DNA from: Acidaminococcales bacterium
Lineage (GTDB): Bacteria > Bacillota > Negativicutes > Acidaminococcales > JAISLQ01
Direction: 5' to 3'
NCBI GenBank assembly: GCA_031290885.1
Contig: JAISLQ010000021.1
Span: 1 to 46,348 of the forward strand
DNA: 46,348 nt
Shown one piece after another: positions 41,057-46,348 of this stretch. The stretch's first letter is position 1. Every line of letters starts with the position of its first letter. The position numbers and the translations under genes were made by a program. The notes under the pieces are model-generated. The model had not been told where the DNA came from. It saw nothing but the letters and a program-made list of their open reading frames with translations, and made no database searches.

Positions 41057-41305
41057 TCAGTAAATCTTTTTCATCTTTTGCGCGGCTCTGCTTTTGGGTT
41101 CGTAACTGCTTTCCGGCGGCTTGAATTTTTCCGGCGGTTCAATGACTTGTTCATGTTCTTTCAGCCAGTCCTCGAACGTCCCCATGCGTATCATAATCCG
41201 CGCCCCGACGCGAACCGTCGGCAACTTGTGTTCGCGTATCCAGCCGCGCAAGGCGTTTTCGGAAATCCCTTCCATCCCGGCAAGGTCTTTGATTGTAACG
41301 AGCAT
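41057..41305 (-). CDS. MerR/excisionase-like helix-turn-helix protein
   Basis: An 82-residue protein with the small excisionase/AlpA-type fold: MLVTIKDLAGMEGISENALR, GWIREHKLPTVRVGARIMIR, and then FEDWLKEHE. The helix-turn-helix is in residues 3-25 and the wing (VGARIMI) in 30-40. Such proteins steer integrase toward excision or switch on satellite genes. GGGGGG lies 6-10 bases before the ATG. One copy of the 24-bp repeat is in its upstream region. It is the first intact gene leftward after the Cro-like gene. Confidence 0.8.
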   Translation of the reverse strand: MLVTIKDLAGMEGISENALRGWIREHKLPTVRVGARIMIRMGTFEDWLKEHEQVIEPPEKFKPPESSYEPKSRAAQKMKKIY

Positions 41306-41334
41306 TTTAACCCCCCTTTCCCTAATACGTTTAA

Positions 41335-41358
41335 CTTGCTCAATTTTGAGTAGGTTCG
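41335..41358. repeat. 24-bp repeat, copy 2
   Basis: Matches 38647-38670 at 21 of 24 positions; contains the palindrome CTCAATTTTGAG. It ends 30 bases before the Xis-like start codon (minus strand), so it is likely an operator or part of a promoter. Confidence 0.5.
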
Positions 41359-41467
41359 CCGGTTTATGGGCTTGTAACCCATAAGCCTTTTTCGTTTTTA
41401 AGTGCGTTTTTTCCGTGGAGCAGTTTGCAATTATTTTTCTTCCGCTGTTTTTATTTCCGCTTCCTCG

Positions 41468-41510
41468 GTGGAACGTTTTTCATTCCACGGTGGAGTGTTT
41501 TTTGCTCCAC
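41468..41510. repeat. Twin 21-bp inverted repeats in tandem
   Basis: GTGGAA-N9-TTCCAC (41468-41488) and GTGGAG-N9-CTCCAC (41490-41510), 22 bp apart, with T-rich centres. A third half-copy (GTGGAGCA) is at 41415-41422. The two-turn spacing suggests cooperative protein binding. Confidence 0.55.
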
Positions 41511-41663
41511 ATTGGGAAATAATTTCTTTTGGGAAATATTATTTTCCGGGGTTTCCGCCTTTTCTGCGAAAATTAAATTGCCAGCCCGATACTTTATACC
41601 CGTTTCGGTTTTGATTTGGTCTGCTGGCGAAGTACGCCGAAGGAAAAAGGGTAAAGTGGGCAT

Positions 41664-41963
41664 TTAAATATTTGCTGCCCTCGCCCTGTTTTTATCCTGC
41701 AAAATTTTTAAGGCTTGCAACCGTTTTTCTGTCAGCGGCCTTTTAGTGTCTGCAACGCTCCTGAACGATACAAGGCTTTCCGGCACTTCGTAATAAACCG
41801 CCCGGACTTCACCTTAAGTGAGGGTATTGGCAAGAAGTTCCCATGCGTAAATGGCCGCCTGTTTTGCGTCGCTTTTGCGTGTTGCCCCGTATGGCGGGTT
41901 TCCGTTTGTCCGTTGACCCTATGGCGCGCTTTGCTCTACAGGGGCATTAGTCCGCTTTGACAA
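41664..41963 (-). pseudogene. Decayed satellite ORF with two internal stops
   Basis: One frame from a TTG at 41963 reads MSKRTNAPVEQSAP, TAG, GQRTNGNPPYGATRKSDAKQ AAIYAWELLANTLT, TAA, then GEVRAVYYEVPESLVSFRSV ADTKRPLTEKRLQALKILQD and a final stop at 41664-41666. Each piece is protein-like and they share a frame of 100 codons, so this is more likely a gene with two nonsense changes than chance. It overlaps the end of the Cro-like gene by 17 bases. The family is not recognised. Confidence 0.4.
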
Positions 41964-42144
41964 GGTATTCCACTTCGACGCCAAAAACTCGCGCCACCTT
42001 GCCCACCGTACGCGGTAGCATGGGTAATTCCCTCCGAATCTTTGTTACTGTCGGATTGCTTAATTTAGCGGCTTCCGCAATCGCCTTGATGGTGGTTTCC
42101 TTATCCGCAAGTAACAGCTCAAACTTTTGCCTGCTAATAATCAT
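41947..42144 (-). CDS. Cro-like helix-turn-helix regulator
   Basis: A 65-residue XRE-type DNA-binding protein: FELLLADKETTIKAIAEAAK LSNPTVTKIRRELPML with the helix-turn-helix near 20-42, ending RVFGVEVEYLVKAD. It is divergent from the larger repressor gene, the usual arrangement of a lytic (Cro/Str) versus maintenance (CI/Stl) switch. The ATG at 42144 has AAGGAG 8 bases upstream; the GTG at 42153 is less likely. Confidence 0.8.
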   Translation of the reverse strand: MIISRQKFELLLADKETTIKAIAEAAKLSNPTVTKIRRELPMLPRTVGKVARVFGVEVEYLVKAD

Positions 42145-42306
42145 GGCGCACACTCCTTTTTGTTACCGCTTAAGATAAATAAAATACTTAAAGCAGTATT
42201 TGCCTTTAATGGTAAATTATATTCCTTTAGTTGTCAATACCTTTTGGAATATTTTTATTGCCTTTTGCGGATAATTAATTTATTATAAGTATACGGGGTG
42301 TGTACT
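42145..42306. promoter_or_regulatory. Divergent operator/promoter region of the satellite switch
   Basis: An AT-rich 162-bp region between the two regulators. A rightward promoter for the repressor fits TTGCCT (42258-42263) and TATTAT (42281-42286), spacer 17. Similar dyads occur at 42199-42216 (TTTGCC-N6-GGTAAA), 42237-42250 (ATACC-TTTT-GGAAT) and 42258-42274 (TTGCC-N6-GGATAA). A further inverted repeat AAATACT/AGTATTT is at 42182-42201 next to the Cro-like gene. Confidence 0.55.
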
Positions 42307-42870
42307 ATGGCTTTTATTGATAACCTTAAAAGGCTTCGGGAAAAAAGCGGTCTAAATCGAACTGAATTGGCTCAAATGCTCGGCGTTCCTTACACAACAT
42401 ATGCAAATTGGGAAAAAGGAAGAGAACCCGGCATATATGCCCTGATGAAGCTGGCCGACTACTTCAAAATCAGCATTGACGAACTGATCGGCTATAAAGA
42501 ACCCACGCCGGAGGAAAAGGCCGAACGCGATTTCCAGCGCGCTTGTGCGTATTTATCAAAAGCCGGTTTTAAAGTTACAATTAGTAAAAATGATAATTTT
42601 GACGAAGATGACGAAGAGTGCGAATATGATGATTACAGGCGCATTGATGACAGGCGCGCTAAAATATCTTTATGGGCAAGCGAAGAATTCCGCCTTAAAC
42701 GCAAAAAGCTTAATGCTGATTTAATTGCTCGCGTTTTTAGTAAAAAAGATTTTTTAGATAATGTTGTCTCTTTTGTTAATGACATTATTATTAAGGAAAA
42801 CAATGAAGTAGCCATCATTGACGGTATCAAAAGGTGGTGTTTTGCTATGTTTAGCGCGAGTTTTGGATAA
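42307..42870 (+). CDS. CI/Stl-like repressor with XRE helix-turn-helix
   Basis: The 187-residue protein has an N-terminal XRE domain (IDNLKRLREKSGLNRTELAQ MLGVPYTTYANWEKG, residues 4-40; then KLADYFKISIDELIGY) and an acidic middle (DNFDEDDEECEYDDY). There is no recognisable LexA-type protease domain, so release probably depends on a partner protein rather than self-cleavage, as in Stl of staphylococcal islands. I chose the ATG at 42307; a GTG is three codons earlier. The last third (about 120-187) is AT-rich and lacks known motifs. Confidence 0.82.
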   Translation: MAFIDNLKRLREKSGLNRTELAQMLGVPYTTYANWEKGREPGIYALMKLADYFKISIDELIGYKEPTPEEKAERDFQRACAYLSKAGFKVTISKNDNFDEDDEECEYDDYRRIDDRRAKISLWASEEFRLKRKKLNADLIARVFSKKDFLDNVVSFVNDIIIKENNEVAIIDGIKRWCFAMFSASFG

Positions 42871-42991
42871 AAATGTTCTGTAAGGGGGATTACTGGCAAG
42901 GTAAGTGAACGGAGCGCACCCCCCACCACCGAAGCGCAAAAAGCCCCGCCGAAAAAGCGGGGCAGAAAGGGCGATGAAAGGAGTTAGCACA

Positions 42992-43549
42992 ATGAAAAAA
43001 ATAACCGTCCGCGATGTATGCGATTTTTTTATAGCCTTGGCGCAGGACGCCGGGGAACAGCTTACCCACATGAAATTGCAAAAACTCTTGTACTATGCCC
43101 AGGCGTGGCATTGCGGCATGTTTGGCAGGCCGCTTTTTGACGCTAAGTTCGAGGCTTGGAAATTCGGCCCTGTTTGCCCGGAAATTTACTGTCAATACAA
43201 GACGCTTGGCAACGCGAATATACCCTTTATCGGCGAGCATGACGAAAAAGAAGGTTGCTTGTCCGGGGTGGCCGAAAGCTTCTCGCCTGAAACATTGAAT
43301 TTTTTAAATGACATAGCGCGCGACTACATGAAATATACCGCCTTTCAGCTTTCCGCCATGACGCACAAAGAAAAGCCCTGGAAAGAACACGCGGCGGCGG
43401 CGGAAGAAATACCCGTCAAAGAAATGATTTATTATTATGGCTCGCTCGTACTCACGCCGGAAGAGGAAAAACGGGTCATAGAGGCGGAAAATGACATTAT
43501 GGCCGGCAAGGGCATAATCTGGAAACCGCGGTCATTGCAAAATGTATAA
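42992..43549 (+). CDS. Panacea-domain (DUF4065/SocA-like) antitoxin
   Basis: The 185-residue protein matches the Panacea/SocA/GepA family: VRDVCDFFIALAQDAGEQLT, HMKLQKLLYYAQAWHCGMFG, FDAKFEAWKFGPVCPEIYCQ. The LQKLLYYAQ and A-K-G-PV boxes are diagnostic. Panacea domains are known as antitoxins for many unrelated toxins. The start at 42992 follows AAAGGAG (42977-42983). Its end overlaps the RelE-like gene by 8 bases, so the pair is a type II toxin-antitoxin unit with antitoxin first. Confidence 0.85.
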   Translation: MKKITVRDVCDFFIALAQDAGEQLTHMKLQKLLYYAQAWHCGMFGRPLFDAKFEAWKFGPVCPEIYCQYKTLGNANIPFIGEHDEKEGCLSGVAESFSPETLNFLNDIARDYMKYTAFQLSAMTHKEKPWKEHAAAAEEIPVKEMIYYYGSLVLTPEEEKRVIEAENDIMAGKGIIWKPRSLQNV

Positions 43550-43808
43550 AGTGGAGCTTTCGCCTGCCGCCTATCAGCAAAAGCGCTCATTGCGCAAACT
43601 GGTAAGAGAACAGATAGAGGCGGCATTAGACGAGCTTGCGGCCAACCCATATACCGAAAAATATGACGCACAGCCAATGCGGGGGGATTTAGTTCGGTAT
43701 CGTTGTGTTGTCGGTAGCTATAGGATTATATACAGGATAGTCGATAATAGCTTATGGGTCTACGTCTTGGAAATTGGGCATAGGGGTACTATTTACGAAA
43801 GAAAATAG
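43542..43808 (+). CDS. RelE/ParE-family toxin
   Basis: The 88-residue protein has the RelE fold pattern: YKVELSPAAYQQKRSLRKLV, a middle helix, then MRGDLVRYRCVVGSYRIIYR with the basic residues used for mRNA cleavage in RelE, and VLEIGHRGTIYERK, as in the RelE end G-R-x-x-YE. It is likely to block translation when unbound. It starts inside the end of the Panacea gene, its probable antitoxin. ParE-type gyrase inhibition is the alternative. Confidence 0.85.
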   Translation: MYKVELSPAAYQQKRSLRKLVREQIEAALDELAANPYTEKYDAQPMRGDLVRYRCVVGSYRIIYRIVDNSLWVYVLEIGHRGTIYERK

Positions 43809-43879
43809 CCGCGAAGAGCCAATGCCCGCCCTGCGTATTTCCCCTTATCGGTCAATATAAAAACAGGCAGGTGTCCATA

Positions 43880-45028
43880 ATGCCGGCAAAAATCCAAAAA
43901 CGCGGCAACAACTCTTATTTGCTGACCGTGCCGGGCGGCTACGAAAACGGCAGGCAGAGAAAGTTCACCAAAACCATAAAGGCGGACAACGTAAACCAGG
44001 CGAAAAAGGAATATAATCTTTTCGTCGCCGAATGTATGACCGGGAAAGCGCTGCCGGCTTCAACGCCAAAAATGACGCTGCAACAGTTTTATGCCTACTG
44101 GAAAGACAAATATGCCATGCCCGCCCTTGCGCATAAAACAATCGCCTGCAATGACTTCGTGGCGGATAGAATACTTGCCGCCCTCGGCCATCTGCAAATA
44201 CATAAAATTACGCCTTTTCATTGCCTTGAACTTCTTGACCAACTGCGGCGGCCGGACATCGGCGCACACGGCAAGCCGCTTTCTTCGGCAACCATACACA
44301 AGCATTACGCGCTTTTGAACGAACTTTTGACCTATGCCGCCAAGTGGGATTTTATACCCTTTAACCCTTTGGCGAAAGTTGATCCGCCCAAAAGAAAAAC
44401 CGCGCCGAAGGAACTGCCTTCCCCTGATCGGGTATCGCTGTTTGTTTCGCTCATTATGGGCAAGGCAGTGCTCAAACACCAAATTTGGGTATTGCTGGCT
44501 TTCCTGCTCGGGCTACGCCGCGAAGAAATATTCGGGCTGAAAGTGCAGGATATAGACTTTGCCGCCCAAACATTAAAGATAAGCCGGGCGGTTGTCTATG
44601 TTCACGGCCTCGGCAATGTTATAAAAGACACAAAGACAGCCGCCGGGCAAAGGGTTTTATCCCTGCCGCCCGTGCTTGCCCGGCTTTTGAACGAATACGT
44701 AAGCCGCCCGCAGCAAATTAAAGTGGTTTCCTTTGGTCGCTGGCTGTTCGCCAAGGGGAACGGCGAACCCGGCCAGCCGGACGCGTTTAACAACTTCCTC
44801 AAACGCTTTGTAAAAAAACACTCCCTTCCGGGCATAACCCCGCACCTTCTGCGCCACATGCACGGAAGTTATTTAATGCGCTCGGGCATTGACCTTGCCG
44901 CGACATCTCACCAACTCGGCCACACAAAAAAATCCTTTACGGCGGACACTTATATTCACGTAACGGAACGGGTGGAAACTCGGCCGGCGGCGGTAATGCA
45001 GAGCGTGTTTGATACTTTAGTTAAGTAA
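43880..45028 (+). CDS. int: Tyrosine recombinase (element integrase)
   Basis: The 382-residue integrase has an N-terminal arm-binding domain (1-60), a SAM-like core-binding domain (about 65-165) and a catalytic domain with the full set: Arg213 (GLRREE), Lys252, His322 and Arg325 (HLLRH), His348 (HQLGH) and nucleophile Tyr358 (DTYIHV). It lies 137 bp from the right att repeat, so it is the enzyme that inserted the element into tRNA-Val. I chose the ATG at 43880; a GTG at 43871 is possible. Confidence 0.95.
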   Translation: MPAKIQKRGNNSYLLTVPGGYENGRQRKFTKTIKADNVNQAKKEYNLFVAECMTGKALPASTPKMTLQQFYAYWKDKYAMPALAHKTIACNDFVADRILAALGHLQIHKITPFHCLELLDQLRRPDIGAHGKPLSSATIHKHYALLNELLTYAAKWDFIPFNPLAKVDPPKRKTAPKELPSPDRVSLFVSLIMGKAVLKHQIWVLLAFLLGLRREEIFGLKVQDIDFAAQTLKISRAVVYVHGLGNVIKDTKTAAGQRVLSLPPVLARLLNEYVSRPQQIKVVSFGRWLFAKGNGEPGQPDAFNNFLKRFVKKHSLPGITPHLLRHMHGSYLMRSGIDLAATSHQLGHTKKSFTADTYIHVTERVETRPAAVMQSVFDTLVK

Positions 45029-45032
45029 AGAT

Positions 45033-45062
45033 TTTTTGTGCCTTATTTTGTGCCTTACGGGG
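45033..45062 (+). repeat. Right 30-bp direct repeat (arm-type integrase site candidate)
   Basis: Identical to 37236-37265, with two GTGCCTTA boxes. It begins 5 bases after the integrase stop. GGCCAAAACCC shortly after it is also shared with the left end. Confidence 0.7.
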
Positions 45063-45165
45063 CAAAAAAAGAGGCCAAAACCCGCATAAATACGTACAGC
45101 GCTTTTCATGCCCAAAACGAGCAAAAGCCGCTTCACAGGCTGATTATAGCCATTAGAGCGGCTTT

Positions 45166-45207
45166 TTGACATCGAAGAGGTCATAGGTTCGAGTCCTACT
45201 AACCCCA
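45166..45207 (+). repeat. attR: 42-bp direct repeat of the tRNA-Val 3' half
   Basis: Perfect copy of 37148-37189. Upstream of it, TTATAGCCATTAGAGCG (45144-45160) is a shortened and mutated version of the tRNA 5' half, so this end holds a tRNA-Val pseudo-copy rather than the 3' half alone. Confidence 0.92.
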
Positions 45208-45227
45208 TCAAAATGTGATTGTTATTT

Positions 45228-45311
45228 TGGTGCGGGAGAAGGGACTTGAACCCCCACGCCTTGCGGCGCCAGATCCTAAGTCTGGTGCGTCTGCCGTTCC
45301 GCCACTCCCGC
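45228..45311 (-). tRNA. tRNA-Leu (anticodon TAG)
   Basis: Cloverleaf on the minus strand with acceptor GCGGGAG/CTCCCGC, anticodon stem CCAGA/TCTGG around CTTAGGA (anticodon TAG), the long variable arm of class II tRNA (GCGCCGCAAGGCGT), and an encoded CCA. Last of a four-tRNA minus-strand cluster. Confidence 0.95.
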
Positions 45312-45347
45312 AAAACGCGGCAAAACATCCGTATTTGCGCGAAAAAA

Positions 45348-45423
45348 TGGTGATCCACCCGCGGCTCGAACGCGGGACACCCTGATTAAAAGTCAGGTGC
45401 TCTGCCAACTGAGCTAGTGGATC
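45348..45423 (-). tRNA. tRNA-Lys (anticodon TTT)
   Basis: Acceptor GATCCAC/GTGGATC, anticodon stem CCTGA/TCAGG around CTTTTAA (anticodon TTT), T arm with GTTCGAG, encoded CCA. Confidence 0.95.
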
Positions 45424-45427
45424 ACTT

Positions 45428-45503
45428 TGGCTGGGGCGGCTGGACTCGAACCAACGCATGCGGGAGTCAAAGTCCCGTGCCTTACCGGCTTGGCTACGCC
45501 CCA
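45428..45503 (-). tRNA. tRNA-Gln (anticodon TTG)
   Basis: Acceptor TGGGGCG/CGCCCCA, anticodon stem CGGGA/TCCCG around CTTTGAC (anticodon TTG), encoded CCA with G as discriminator. Confidence 0.95.
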
Positions 45504-45508
45504 AGGTT

Positions 45509-45585
45509 TGGGGTGGCTGGAGGGGTTCGAACCCTCGCGTAACGGATCCACAATCCGCCGTGTTGACCGCTTCACCACAGCCACC
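45509..45585 (-). tRNA. tRNA-His (anticodon GTG)
   Basis: Includes the extra 5' G (-1) pairing with the C discriminator, acceptor GTGGCTG/CAGCCAC, anticodon loop TTGTGGA (anticodon GTG), encoded CCA. First of the cluster to be transcribed. Confidence 0.95.
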
Positions 45586-45622
45586 GCGTTTTAAAAACTT
45601 TGCCACCATAGACAACGAAGGT

Positions 45623-45652
45623 ATTTTACCACATGGCTCCGTTTTCTGTCAA
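45623..45652 (-). promoter_or_regulatory. Promoter of the His-Gln-Lys-Leu tRNA cluster
   Basis: On the minus strand TTGACA (45647-45652) and TAAAAT (45623-45628), spacer 18 bp. The -35 overlaps the stop codon of the upstream membrane-protein gene. Confidence 0.75.
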
Positions 45653-46197
45653 TAAGGGCCGGCGGATAATTTGCCGCCCAGGCGCGCAAGCAAGAACTGT
45701 CCGAGCAGCCCGCCCGCCAAGGCGGTAACAAATTGCGGCCAGCTCATTACAAAGCTGAAGCTTGTGCCTATCAGCGGCGGGTAGTTCAGCGCCAGCAAAA
45801 GCGCCCAGGCGCCGAAAAAAAGGGTGGCGGTCTTTCCGGACGACGCCGCGACGAGAACGAAACATTTATTGCGGTTTTTGAAAGTGTCAAGCAGCAATAT
45901 GTAGGCGGTATTGCCGACCGCGACAAGCGGGACGAAAGGGAGGCCGGGCAGCTGCCCTTGCAGCAGGGCGACAGCCGGGGCTGCCCACGCGATGATCAGC
46001 GCCGGTTTAAGGCCGGCGGCGGACGTTGCCATAAGCAATATGGCGTTGAGCAGCGTGCCGACAATAAACATGGACACGAACAGCGGCAGCGGCAAAACCA
46101 GCCGGAGCGACTGGGCGAGCAGGGAAAGCGCCAGGAGCAGGGCGCCCAAAATATTGGTTTTGTGATTTTTGCCGTCAAATATTTTTACTTTCCGCAA
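45649..46197 (-). CDS. ECF transporter S-component-like membrane protein
   Basis: The 182-residue protein is very hydrophobic with about five or six helices. Features such as LLALSLLAQSLRLVLPLPLF, MFIVGTLLNAILLMATSAAG and FVPLVAVGNTAYILLLDTFK resemble vitamin-type ECF S-components. The likely start is TTG at 46197, within the end of the upstream gene, so they are translationally coupled. I cannot name a substrate. Confidence 0.55.
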   Translation of the reverse strand: MRKVKIFDGKNHKTNILGALLLALSLLAQSLRLVLPLPLFVSMFIVGTLLNAILLMATSAAGLKPALIIAWAAPAVALLQGQLPGLPFVPLVAVGNTAYILLLDTFKNRNKCFVLVAASSGKTATLFFGAWALLLALNYPPLIGTSFSFVMSWPQFVTALAGGLLGQFLLARLGGKLSAGPY

Positions 46198-46348
46198 TGT
46201 TTTTTCCCTTAGTCAAAGAGCAGAACACCCCCAGCGCGGCAAACAACGCGCCGATGACGAGCGCCACTTGGTAGCCCTGCATAAACGCGGCTTTTTCCAG
46301 TTCGGGCGTGGCGACTTTGCCCTTCATGTATATTTCCGAAACAAGATC
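46175..46348 (-). CDS. C-terminus of a probable MFS (DHA2-type) transporter, partial
   Basis: The frame is open to the window edge and ends with a TGA at 46175-46177. The 57 residues read DLVSEIYMKGKVATPELEKA AFMQGYQVALVIGALFAALG VFCSLTKGK. A short amphipathic stretch, F-xGYxxALxIGAxxAxLG and a final helix are typical of the end of drug/proton antiporters with 14 helices. Only the last helix is visible, so the family call is tentative. Confidence 0.5.
   Translation of the reverse strand, partial: DLVSEIYMKGKVATPELEKAAFMQGYQVALVIGALFAALGVFCSLTKGKNIAESKNI

Larger units (their letters stand above)
41306..41663. other. Intergenic region with repeats
   Basis: About 360 bases upstream of the Xis-like gene. 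It contains the second 24-bp repeat (41335-41358) and twin hairpins (41468-41510). Overlapping frames on both strands lack ribosome sites. I take it as the control region of the leftward genes. Confidence 0.5.
37148..45207. mobile_element. Integrative element of the PICI / phage-satellite type in tRNA-Val
   Basis: About 8.0 kb bounded by a 42-bp perfect direct repeat of the tRNA-Val 3' half. The integrase lies next to the right repeat. Plus-strand genes are repressor, antitoxin, toxin and integrase. Minus-strand genes, starting from the divergent regulator, are Cro-like regulator, a decayed ORF, MerR/Xis-like protein, three small ORFs, replication protein, a 96-residue protein, a TerS-like pseudogene and an RHH-like protein. 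No portal, capsid, tail, lysis or large-terminase gene is present. This order matches Gram-positive phage-inducible islands (int, stl, divergent str/xis, rep with ori, terS). A degenerate prophage or non-phage element is the alternative. Confidence 0.8.

Noticed and set aside
41402-41667. Overlapping 70-80 codon plus-strand frames
   Set aside because: They cover the twin hairpins, have no ribosome site and no recognisable domain.

Overview
The window looks like a chromosome segment of a diderm Firmicute, most likely of the Negativicutes. The gene families and purine operon order are Firmicute-like, yet there is a complete TonB-ExbB-ExbD system and a TonB-dependent outer-membrane receptor. GC content is moderately high. 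The organism assignment is an inference from gene content, not from a marker gene.

Layout. 1-7394: the tail of a GNAT acetyltransferase, class II aldolase (minus strand), then a plus-strand catabolic cluster of enolase-superfamily dehydratase, ABC permease, substrate-binding lipoprotein, Ldh2-type dehydrogenase and MalY/PatB C-S lyase; this transporter has no ATPase gene beside it. 7395-10228: a gene-poor scar zone with remnants of a tyrosine recombinase and of transposases, a 173-bp MITE-like element, and one AT-richer gene for a rubredoxin-like/PTPS fusion that lacks the usual catalytic Cys. 10229-21178: a large heme module: exbB-exbD-tonB, heme-type ABC importer, ABC-2 exporter pair, flavodoxin, HutW/ChuW radical SAM enzyme, TonB-dependent receptor and ChaN-like protein. 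Together these would bring heme across two membranes and open the ring without oxygen. 21272-29573: a broken relB-like antitoxin, MATE pump, two-component system, nitrilase-family amidase, aroE, comFB, a chagasin-type inhibitor protein, an ArgA-like acetyltransferase and an AIM24 protein. 29604-36881: minus-strand purine operon purE-C-F-M-N-H-D with a clear sigma-70-type promoter.

37148-45207 is the most interesting part: an approximately 8-kb integrative element inserted in the 3' half of tRNA-Val(GAC), bounded by a 42-bp perfect direct repeat. It has integrase, an antitoxin-toxin pair (Panacea domain + RelE-like), a CI/Stl-like repressor, a divergent Cro-like gene, a MerR/excisionase-like protein, small ORFs, a lambda-O-like replication protein, a TerS-like small protein gene broken by an amber codon, and no capsid, tail, portal or lysis genes. 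This is the layout of a phage-inducible chromosomal island (phage satellite). Its replication gene carries two DNA repeat arrays inside the coding sequence (four palindromic iterons about 22 bp apart, then four 13-mers in exact 13-bp register), with five tandem 11-mers just upstream: a probable composite replication origin.

After the element come four minus-strand tRNA genes (His, Gln, Lys, Leu in order of transcription), an ECF-S-like membrane protein and the C-terminus of a probable MFS transporter cut by the window edge.
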